DNA of 22,112 nt, taken from assembly GCA_003218785.1 (NCBI GenBank), contig QHOM01000033.1:1-22112 (forward strand), written 5' to 3'. Origin of the DNA: Verrucomicrobiota bacterium. GTDB lineage: Bacteria > Verrucomicrobiota > Verrucomicrobiia > Chthoniobacterales > UBA10450. The translations under genes and the position numbers were made by a program. Under the pieces are notes generated by a model. The model did no database searches. It saw nothing but the letters and a program-made list of their open reading frames with translations, and was not told where the DNA came from. Numbering within the stretch: position 1 is the stretch's first letter; each line of letters opens with the position of its first letter. Below are positions 15,973 through 22,112 of this stretch, in pieces.

Positions 15973-16245
15973 GAGAGATCAGTAGTTGTGGTCCTCCGGC
16001 CCGGCAATGTTTTTCGCGCGTGCAAGCTGTGCAAATTTGTCACGCATTTTGGGTATGTCCAAGACGCTGCGACAAAACAACACATGCTCCAGTGCAAAAG
16101 GTAGGGATTATCCGGTGATAACTCGTTGGAATATTAGATCTTATGATAATGCAATCGAAATCGTTACGCTTGGCGCGAGGGCAGCTTTGGTTGGGGGTAG
16201 CGATCGGTAGTACGATACTTAATACATAAAAAGGAGCGTTTATAA
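15973..16245. promoter_or_regulatory. Divergent ribD / hsp20 intergenic region
   Basis: These 273 bases separate the outward-facing ribD and hsp20 genes and must hold both promoters. The only clear element is aaggag at 16231-16236, nine bases before the hsp20 ATG. AT-rich patches at 16131-16150 and 16208-16230 are promoter candidates, but none has a good -35/-10 pair. No CIRCE inverted repeat and no FMN riboswitch could be seen. Confidence 0.35.
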
Positions 16246-16707
16246 ATGAGTCTAATACGTTATCAAAGCCCAGAACTAATGTCCTGGCCGTCGTTGGACC
16301 GCTGGATGAACCTCAGAGACGATCTTAACTCGCTCGTCGAGTCGCCCTTCTGGTCGAGCTTCGGACGCCCGGGACAGCTGTTTAGCGGTTGGTCCCCTGC
16401 GCTCGATCTCTATCAGAGCAATGACAACGTGGTCGCCGTGATTGAGTTGCCCGGAATGAGCAGAGAAGATATTGAAACTTCCTTACACGACGGGACGTTG
16501 ACAATCAGTGGCGAGCGGAAACGCGAAACTTCTGGCGCCGAGAAATCGGAGCGCACCGAGCGTTATGTCAGCAAATTCCGCCGAAGCATCACGCTTCCAA
16601 CCCACGTGGATGCAAACAAAGTCAGTGCGATCTATCGGGATGGGATCCTGACCGTGACGTTGCCAAAGGCCGAGGAAGCGAAGCCAAAGCAAATTTCCGT
16701 TAGTTAA
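16246..16707 (+). CDS. Hsp20-family small heat-shock protein (first copy)
   Basis: Small heat-shock proteins are ATP-independent holdases that assemble into large oligomers and keep unfolded proteins soluble. The 153 residues comprise a hydrophobic N-terminal arm (SWPSLDRWMNLRDDLNSLVE, then SPFW) and an alpha-crystallin domain at about 50-145. The domain contains DNVVAVIELPGMSREDIE, LTISGERKRE and the diagnostic YRDGILTVTLPK. The protein ends with an I-x-V anchor (QISVS). This is the standard class A/IbpA-like layout of environmental bacteria. AAGGAG lies nine bases before the ATG. A second Hsp20 gene starts 55 bases downstream and shares the terminator, so the two form an operon. Confidence 0.95.
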   Translation: MSLIRYQSPELMSWPSLDRWMNLRDDLNSLVESPFWSSFGRPGQLFSGWSPALDLYQSNDNVVAVIELPGMSREDIETSLHDGTLTISGERKRETSGAEKSERTERYVSKFRRSITLPTHVDANKVSAIYRDGILTVTLPKAEEAKPKQISVS

Positions 16708-16762
16708 TGAAATCCGGCGCGTGCATAGCGGGCCGGCCAACTTTGCATAAGGAAATTCAAAC

Positions 16763-17134
16763 ATGAACACATTAGTCCGCGAAAATGGTGACGGGGATCG
16801 CGCGCAAACACAACAGTTTGTCGTGCCTTTCGCGAGTGTGACCGAGGCTGCCGAAAGCTATACGCTCGAAGTAGAGATGCCCGGCGTGAACAAAGAGGGC
16901 CTCGAAGTTTCAGTCGAGAACAACGAGCTGACAATTGTCGGGCGCCGTCATTTTCCTACGGTGGAAGGAGCACTGATTCATCACGAATCGCGTGCAGAAA
17001 ACTTCAGGCGCGCGTTCGAGTTCGATCCATCGGTCAATGCCGACAAAATCAGCGCAAAGATCGATCAAGGCCTTGTGACTTTGACTGTGCCGAAGGCGGA
17101 GCACGTCAAACCGCGCAAGATCGTTGTTTCGTAA
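16763..17134 (+). CDS. Hsp20-family small heat-shock protein (second, short copy)
   Basis: This 123-residue protein consists almost only of the alpha-crystallin domain. It contains SYTLEVEMPGVNKEGLEVSV, LTIVGRRH, the modified signature IDQGLVTLTVPKAE and a C-terminal I-V-V anchor (KIVVS). Its N-terminal arm is only about 20 polar residues (Asp/Gln-rich), whereas the upstream copy has about 50 hydrophobic ones. The two proteins are clearly paralogous but strongly diverged, suggesting hetero-oligomers or different clients rather than recent duplication. AAGGAAA precedes the ATG. The strong terminator 20 bases past the stop ends the operon. Confidence 0.93.
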   Translation: MNTLVRENGDGDRAQTQQFVVPFASVTEAAESYTLEVEMPGVNKEGLEVSVENNELTIVGRRHFPTVEGALIHHESRAENFRRAFEFDPSVNADKISAKIDQGLVTLTVPKAEHVKPRKIVVS

Positions 17135-17154
17135 CCTCTAGTTCTCTGGGAAGC

Positions 17155-17188
17155 AAAGGCCGCGAACCACACGTTCGCGGCCTTTCGA
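17155..17188 (+). terminator. Strong terminator between the hsp20 operon and recA
   Basis: A perfect 13-base stem, aaaggccgcgaac (17155-17167) with gttcgcggccttt (17173-17185), closes a five-base loop. The T-run is short (ttt, then cgattt). The flanking A and T runs make it able to work from both strands. Confidence 0.85.
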
Positions 17189-17251
17189 TTTGTTGCGACT
17201 CTTTTCCGCTTGGCGAATTGCCGGCGTGGAAGTAATTACAGTCACCTGAAT

Positions 17252-18289
17252 ATGGCGACCAAAACCGAAGAAAAAACAAGCGCAGACAAACTTACCGCTG
17301 CGCGAAATAAGAATCTCGATCTTGCGATTCAACAGATTGCGAAAGATTACGGCGATGGCGCGATCATGCGACTTGGCGACGAAAAGATCATCGACATCGA
17401 CGTTATTCCCACAGGCAACATTCTGATCGATCGCGCGCTTGGCGTTGGCGGATTTCCACGGGGTAGGGTTGTCGAAGTGTTTGGCCCGGAATCCTCCGGA
17501 AAGACAACTCTTACTCTTACCGTAATTGCCCAGGCACAGAAGCACGGCGGCCTTGCGGCATTTATCGATGTCGAGCATGCTCTCGATCCTGCGTACGCGA
17601 AAAGGCTCGGTGTCGATCTTGACGACCTGCTCGTCTCGCAACCGAGCTCTGGGGAGGAAGCGCTCCGGATTTGCGAGACACTGGTACGCTCCAATGCTCT
17701 CGACGTAATTGTCATTGATTCAGTGGCAGCGCTGGTGACCCGGGCTGAGCTCGAAGGCGAAATCGGCGACGCGACGGTTGGCGCGCAGGCGCGACTGATG
17801 AGCGCCGCTTTACGCAAACTCACGTCGCTCATTTCAAAAGCGCGAACCTGCTGCATTTTCACGAACCAAATTCGGGAAAAGATCGGGGTCATGTTTGGAA
17901 ATCCGGAAACGACCCCCGGCGGCAGAGCGTTGAAATTCTACGCCAGTGTGCGTGTCGATATTCGCCGTATCGGCGCGATCAAACAGACAGATGGCGTTGT
18001 CACGGGCAATCGCACCCGGGTTAAGATCGTGAAAAACAAGGTCGCTCCGCCGTTTACCGAAGCCGAGTTCGACATCATGTATAACGAGGGAATTTCATCG
18101 ACCGGCGCGCTACTCGATCTTGCGCTCGAAAAACAAATCATCGAGAAGCGTGGCTCGTGGCTGAATTACAAAGGCACGCAACTAGCCCAAGGTCGCGATG
18201 CCGCGAAGGAGACGCTAAAGAATGATCGGGCACTCTACGAAGAAATTGAGTCTGCGGTGAAGACCAAGCTGGACCAGGATAAAAAATAA
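17252..18289 (+). CDS. recA: Recombinase RecA
   Basis: RecA forms filaments on single-stranded DNA, drives homologous pairing and, where present, triggers LexA self-cleavage. From ATG 17252 it has 345 residues, the usual size. The Walker A site is G78PESSGKT85. Other signatures are GDGAIMRLG, FIDVEHALDPAYAKRLG, VIDSVAALVTRAELEGEIGD, the loop with TNQIREKIGVMFGNPETTPG and GGRALKFYASVRVDIRRI. The N-terminus MATKTEEKTSADKL fits the family better than the frame extension back to 17210. No SOS-box-like palindrome was seen upstream. In many bacteria recA is followed by recX and alaS; here recX is missing and an antisense nitroreductase lies between recA and alaS. Confidence 0.96.
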   Translation: MATKTEEKTSADKLTAARNKNLDLAIQQIAKDYGDGAIMRLGDEKIIDIDVIPTGNILIDRALGVGGFPRGRVVEVFGPESSGKTTLTLTVIAQAQKHGGLAAFIDVEHALDPAYAKRLGVDLDDLLVSQPSSGEEALRICETLVRSNALDVIVIDSVAALVTRAELEGEIGDATVGAQARLMSAALRKLTSLISKARTCCIFTNQIREKIGVMFGNPETTPGGRALKFYASVRVDIRRIGAIKQTDGVVTGNRTRVKIVKNKVAPPFTEAEFDIMYNEGISSTGALLDLALEKQIIEKRGSWLNYKGTQLAQGRDAAKETLKNDRALYEEIESAVKTKLDQDKK

Positions 18290-18454
18290 AATAACGCCGC
18301 GACCCCAAAGATCGACATGTCGAGATTCATCGTTGCCTTAACGCAAGGCGCAAGTATGAGGCCGAACAGATTGATCAGCAGTTTCGCGCTCCTTGGAAAT
18401 CTCCCGCGCTTGTGAGCGTGTCTCCGCCGAAGCGCTGAAATCACAAAAAGTGAA

Positions 18455-19090
18455 TCACGTCATTCCAGCTAAAACGCACTTTTTTTGTCCAGCTTTTTTA
18501 TCATCCGCCGAACGATATCCGGCGGCGCAACACACGACGGAGGTCAGGCGCTTCGCGGGAAGTTCGAGAATCTGGTCATATTCGTCGGGCTTAAACCTTT
18601 CCATCGGCCATGTGTCGACGCCGAGTAAAGCCGCGCTCGTCAAAAAATTTCCAAGTGCGATGTAAGCCTGGCGCGCCGCCCATTCGTGCGCTTCCGCCGC
18701 GCGAGTGCCCGTTACGAGATCGTCAGCAACCGCGTTACGAAACTGCTTCAGAGCCTCGACAGTTCCACCACGCAGTTCCGCCGTTCTTGCAACATGACGA
18801 TCGATGTCTTCGCTCGTTATCTTCGTTTTCGCCGTGAAGACCACAAAAATGCGAGCAATCCAAAATCTGGCGTTGGTTCCAGGTCGAAGGAAAAAGTCTT
18901 TCGCGCGTTTTTTGATCAGTGATGAGACAAATGTCCACGGTTGCAGCCCGTTCGACGAGGCCGAGAGAATAAGCGCTTCTTCCACCACCGCCCAATCTTC
19001 CGGAGATATTTTGCGCGACGGATCAAATTTGCTCGTCGCATAACGCCAGTTGACCTGCGCGAGAAGCTGCTCGCCTTTGATCGTGTTCAT
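18455..19090 (-). CDS. Nitroreductase-family protein with internal double frameshift
   Basis: This is a flavin-dependent NAD(P)H oxidoreductase fold of the NfnB/NfsB type, cytoplasmic. From ATG 19090 it has 211 residues. The N-terminal part is classic: NWRYATSKFDPSRKISPEDW then LQPWTFV. The C-terminal part from VVFTAKTKITSEDIDRH to LGVDTWPMERF also fits. Between them, about 26 residues (SSLIKKRAKDFFLRPGTNAR onward) match nothing, while the neighbouring frame reads LITDQKTRERLFPSTWNQRQ then ILDCSHF, exactly the expected family sequence. A missing base near 18927 and an extra base in the A5 run at 18845-18849 explain this. As written, the product is scrambled in a flavin-proximal region; activity is doubtful unless the indels are sequence errors. 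Confidence 0.85.
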   Translation of the reverse strand: MNTIKGEQLLAQVNWRYATSKFDPSRKISPEDWAVVEEALILSASSNGLQPWTFVSSLIKKRAKDFFLRPGTNARFWIARIFVVFTAKTKITSEDIDRHVARTAELRGGTVEALKQFRNAVADDLVTGTRAAEAHEWAARQAYIALGNFLTSAALLGVDTWPMERFKPDEYDQILELPAKRLTSVVCCAAGYRSADDKKAGQKKCVLAGMT

Positions 19091-19189
19091 GGTCTGCCTT
19101 GCATCAACATGACCTTGCCCGGACACATTTCCATTTGGAAATCCTCTCGCTCTCAGGAAACTTGGCTGCAACCACCTAAGTTTGACACG

Positions 19190-20413
19190 ATGACATCTGC
19201 GCAGATTAGGCAATCCTTTCTCGATTTCTTTCGCGAGAAACAGCACACCATTGTGCCCTCGTCTTCGCTACTGCCCGACGCGCCGAATCTGCTTTTCACC
19301 AATGCCGGGATGAACCAGTTCGTGCCGATTTTTCTTGGACAGCAAAAACCTCCATGGAAACCGGCGCGCGTGGCCGATACGCAGAAATGCATCCGCGCGG
19401 GCGGGAAGCACAACGATCTCGAAGATGTCGGACTCGACACTTATCACCACACGTTTTTCGAGATGCTTGGTAACTGGAGCTTCGGTGATTATTTCAAAAG
19501 GGAAGCGATCGAGTGGGCTTGGGAATTACTGGTCGAACGTTGGAAATTTCCACCGCAACGGCTCTATGCGACCGTTTACAAGCCTGGCCCAGGCGAGCCG
19601 AGTGAGTTCGATCGGGAAGCGCACGATCACTGGGCGCATTTGTTTCGCGAAGCTGATCTCGATCCGGCTGTTCACGTTCTCAATGGCGGTAAGGCCGATA
19701 ATTTTTGGATGATGGGGGATACCGGTCCGTGCGGGCCCTGCTCGGAGGTCCATGTCGATCTTACGCCGGACGGCGACACGCGCGGCGAGTTGGTGAATAA
19801 GGAAGACCCGCGTTGCATCGAGATTTGGAATCTTGTTTTTATCCAGTTCACTGCGAACCCGGACGGTTCGTTCACGCCTTTGCCGCAACGTCATGTCGAT
19901 ACCGGAATGGGTTTCGAGCGCGTAACCGCAATCATCCAGGGCACAAACAATTTCGTCGATTTTTCGGGAACCATTTCAAATTACGAGACCGATATTTTTC
20001 GGCCAATCTTCAACGAGCTGGAAAAATTGAGTGGCAAAAGATACGCATCGATGTTGCCAACTGTAGGGCGTCTCTGCGAGACGCCGGCAGCTGACACACC
20101 CGCCCTACAGAATCAGAACACGCAGGAGCAGGTCGATATCGCCTTCCGCGTGATCGCCGATCACATCCGCGCTCTGAGTTTCGCGATTGCCGACGGAATC
20201 GTTCCGTCGAACGAAGGCCGCGGTTACGTTTTGCGCCGCATATTACGTCGCGCATTTAGCTATGGCCGCACGCTCGGATTCCATGAGGCATTCTTCTTCA
20301 AACTTGTCGACGTCGTCGCCCGAACGGTGGGCGACATCTTCCCCGAGCTCCGCGCGAAACAAAAACCGAGTTGTTGGAGGAATTTTCGCGTTAAAAGGAT
20401 TCTTCGCTGGTGA
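19190..20413 (+). CDS. alaS: Alanyl-tRNA synthetase, N-terminal catalytic part (frame-interrupted)
   Basis: AlaRS charges tRNA-Ala with alanine. ATG 19190 gives TSAQIRQSFLDFF, followed by PSSSLLPDAPNLLFTNAGMN. Class II core elements follow: RAGGKHNDLEDVGLDTYHHT, FFEMLGNWSFGDYFKREAIE, MMGDTGPCGPCSEVH, and the motif 3 region PSNEGRGYVLRRILRRAF at 339-356. An in-frame repeat adds about 17 residues at 292-307. The family match ends at GDIFPELRAKQ (about residue 391). The frame then runs through unrelated sequence to a TGA at 20411-20413, leaving 407 residues. The editing and C-Ala parts continue in another frame downstream. The aminoacylation core is complete, but the full-length enzyme cannot be made from this sequence without a frame change. 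Confidence 0.9.
   Translation: MTSAQIRQSFLDFFREKQHTIVPSSSLLPDAPNLLFTNAGMNQFVPIFLGQQKPPWKPARVADTQKCIRAGGKHNDLEDVGLDTYHHTFFEMLGNWSFGDYFKREAIEWAWELLVERWKFPPQRLYATVYKPGPGEPSEFDREAHDHWAHLFREADLDPAVHVLNGGKADNFWMMGDTGPCGPCSEVHVDLTPDGDTRGELVNKEDPRCIEIWNLVFIQFTANPDGSFTPLPQRHVDTGMGFERVTAIIQGTNNFVDFSGTISNYETDIFRPIFNELEKLSGKRYASMLPTVGRLCETPAADTPALQNQNTQEQVDIAFRVIADHIRALSFAIADGIVPSNEGRGYVLRRILRRAFSYGRTLGFHEAFFFKLVDVVARTVGDIFPELRAKQKPSCWRNFRVKRILRW
20061..20110. repeat. 50-bp palindromic repeat element inside alaS
   Basis: The outer arms ctgtagggcg (20061-20070) and cgccctacag (20101-20110) are exact reverse complements. Inside, ggcgtctc (20067-20074) pairs exactly with gagacgcc (20078-20085) around a three-base loop. 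In the alaS frame it reads TVGRLCETPAADTPALQN without a stop. It lies between GKRYAS and VDIAFRVIADH, which are normally nearly adjacent. The form (terminal inverted repeats, no coding content) suggests a REP- or MITE-like mobile element; I believe related sequences are dispersed in verrucomicrobial genomes, from memory only. Confidence 0.85.
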
Positions 20414-20618
20414 GCCGATCATCCAAGAGTACGCTCTGGACGATTTCTGGTTGCCGAGAAAACCTTTTTTTCGAGAAGCGGCGCGCTTATTTCTTCAACG
20501 GGTTCGCAGTTTTTCGAAACAGCAGCTTGAATTCATATGCAGTGACTTCAAGAGATTTGCTCGCGAGCTGATCCAACTTAGAAATACGAGCCAGCGAGAA
20601 GTTATTGTCGCTGCAGCT
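20363..20618 (+). other. Anomalous junction segment within alaS
   Basis: Typical AlaRS has about 34 residues between the KRQQ-like helix and the LDGETAF-like strand. Here the equivalent distance is roughly 260 bases, so about 160 are extra. The segment follows an A5 run, is low in recognisable protein signal in any frame, and stays open in the frame used downstream. A faint family-like trace, KTELLEEFSR, appears in the third frame at 20362-20391. On the minus strand, 20488-20615 reads SLEVTAYEFKLL, which faintly recalls an OmpR-type winged helix. Origin is unresolved. Confidence 0.55.
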
Positions 20619-22112
20619 TCCGTTATCTCTGGCGAACAAGCTTTCGAGCTTTACGACACGTTTGGATTCCCGATCGATCTGATACAATTAAAGGCCCGCG
20701 AAGATGGACTCGAAGTAGATATTGCCGCCTTCGAACGATTACTGGCGCAACAGCGCGAGCGCGCACGCAAGGCGCAGAAGAAAGAAGAAATCAGCGTCGA
20801 AGAAGGCGAGGTGAAAGTCGCGCCGACGAAATTTCTCGGTTACGACTTTCTCGAGGCGGAAGCAGTCGTTGAAACCATTCTTCCGGGCAAAAAATCGGAC
20901 GAACTAAATATCGTTGTTGATAGCACACCGTTTTACGCGGAAATGGGCGGCCAGGTCGGCGATAAAGGTTTTCTGCATGTTCCCGGACACGATTGGACGG
21001 AAGTCGGCCAGTTGCGCATAACCGACACGCAAAAACGGGGCGATGTGTTTGTTCATCGCGCGGCACTTGTGGAAGGCCGCGCGCCGGAACCGGGTGAAGC
21101 TGTGCGCGTTTCAGTGGATGTCGATAGACGCAAATCAATTCAGGGACATCACACCGTGACGCACCTGTTGCATTGGGCGTTGCACGAAGTGGTCTCACGC
21201 GACGCGTCGCAAAAGGGAAGCTACGTCGGTCCTGACAAACTGACCTTTGATTTTTCGAGTGCGCCATTAACGAAGCAGCAAGTGCGCGACGTTGAAAAAT
21301 TGGTGAACGAGAAGATCACGGCAAATGCCCCTGTTTCCTGGACCGAAATTCCTTACGGAGAAGCGAAAAAGCGCAGCGACATTATTCAGTTCTTCGGAGA
21401 GAAATACGGTGACACGGTCCGTGTGCTGCAAATCGGCGGCGCACCTCGCGCGCTTAACGGTTACTCCATGGAACTCTGCGGGGGGACCCACGTCAGATCC
21501 ACGGGTGAGATCGGCCCATTCCGAATCGTCAGGGAAGAGGCAATCGCTGCTGGGATCCGCCGGATCGAAGCGGTTGCCGGGGACGCGGCACGCAATTGGG
21601 CGAAGCAGCAAGCTGCGTGCCAGCAAGAGAAGTTTGAAGCGCTCGCGCGCAAGAAACCCGACATTGCAGTGCTGCCTGCTTTTGAAGACAAAGGTGACAC
21701 GTCTGAAATGCTCAAAAAGATCGATGCTCGCGCAGCGCATTTGAACAAAGTCGAAGCGGAAGTTCATGAGTGGGAAAAGAACCAAGCTAAGGCGATTGAA
21801 GCGCAGTTGCAGAGTCGCGCTGCCACGATCGCAAATGAACTGGCGGCTTCACACAAGAACTTCTGTGTAGCGGAAGTACCAGGCGCGGATCCAAAATTGC
21901 TTCAAGCCGTCGTGGACGCGTTGCGGTCGAAGTTTGAAGGGGCAATTTTTCTCGTGGGCATTAAAGATGGAACCGTCGCGCTAATTGCTGCGATTCCGAA
22001 AAAACTCACGTCAAAATTTCAGGCGAACAAAATTATCCAGGAAATCGCGTCGATCGTTGGCGGCAAGGGTGGCGGCCGCCCGGAAAGCGCGCAAGGCGGT
22101 GGAACAGATCCG
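20370..22112 (+). CDS. alaS: Alanyl-tRNA synthetase, editing and C-terminal part (second frame)
   Basis: This is the rest of alaS in a frame shifted by one relative to the catalytic part. The frame is open from 20178 to the window edge, with Met codons at 20262 and 20283 inside the catalytic part. Recognisable AlaRS sequence begins near 20619 with ISGEQAFELYDTFGFPIDL. It continues through FYAEMGGQVGDKG and the editing-site zinc motif HHTVTH (from 21147). The second zinc element CGGTH is at 21477-21491. The C-terminal DHHA1-like domain ends at GGKGGGRPESAQGGGTDP, so only about 25 residues are missing beyond the window. The stretch 20370-20600 has no AlaRS match. If the interruption is real, the two halves could form a split enzyme or a pseudogene. 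Confidence 0.8.

Noticed and set aside
15421..16104. 227-codon plus-strand frame opposite the ribD 5' half
   Set aside because: Antisense shadow of the RibD deaminase domain; no coding signature of its own.
15973..16245. CIRCE operator or heat-shock sigma promoter upstream of hsp20
   Set aside because: No TTAGCACTC/GAGTGCTAA inverted repeat and no convincing sigma-32-like pair could be located by eye.
18235..18444. 69-codon minus-strand frame with two hydrophobic stretches just downstream of the nitroreductase
   Set aside because: One of the two hydrophobic stretches arises from reading the hydrophilic recA 3' end backwards, the start is a GTG without a ribosome site, and no family is recognised. 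A real small membrane peptide cannot be fully excluded.
18735..18995. Separate 86-codon minus-strand gene
   Set aside because: Its recognisable part is the missing middle of the nitroreductase in a shifted frame, so it is evidence for indels and not a second gene.
20262..20300. ATG codons as the true start of a separate downstream alaS gene
   Set aside because: They lie inside clearly conserved catalytic-domain sequence in another frame; nothing resembling AlaRS is encoded in this frame until about 20619.

Overview
The window is chromosomal housekeeping DNA, probably from a soil-type Verrucomicrobium of the Chthoniobacterales/Udaeobacter kind. That placement is an inference from the gene set, the moderate GC, the many genes without a clear Shine-Dalgarno site, and two families of short interspersed repeats that I associate with this group. 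No rRNA, tRNA, CRISPR array, transposase or phage gene was recognised.

Layout. (1) 1-5724, plus strand: end of mreB, then mreC, mreD and mrdA (PBP2) joined by ATGA overlaps, then an RNase E/G gene. This is a cell-elongation cluster with an RNA-processing gene attached. (2) 5879-6604: an exported beta-barrel protein with its own good ribosome-binding site and a strong terminator. (3) 6762-8302: thiH and thiS (thiazole synthesis) without thiG, separated by a repeat element. (4) 8309-9775, minus strand: a membrane serine protease of the NfeD/ClpP class, divergent from dnaG. (5) 9817-14498, plus strand: dnaG and rpoD (coupled by a TTGA overlap), then a small single-span membrane protein and a DUF3106-like secreted protein. 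(6) 14627-15972, minus strand: ribD and a small Gly/Tyr/His-rich secreted protein. (7) 16246-17134: two diverged Hsp20 genes ending in a strong terminator. (8) 17252-22112: recA, a nitroreductase on the opposite strand, and alaS running off the end.

The most interesting material lies inside genes rather than in a new operon. Two unrelated short repeats sit in frame within essential genes: a piece of an 'aacatcgaa'-type repeat within dnaG, and a 50-bp palindromic element within the alaS catalytic domain. A larger copy of the first family lies between thiH and thiS. In addition, alaS changes reading frame after codon 407 across about 260 unrecognisable bases. The nitroreductase carries a compensated pair of frameshifts that scrambles about 26 residues. 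Both disruptions touch homopolymer runs, so sequencing or assembly error must be excluded before calling them biology. I found no convincing multi-gene system that looks wholly undescribed. The nearest candidate is the small membrane protein plus DUF3106 pair directly behind rpoD.
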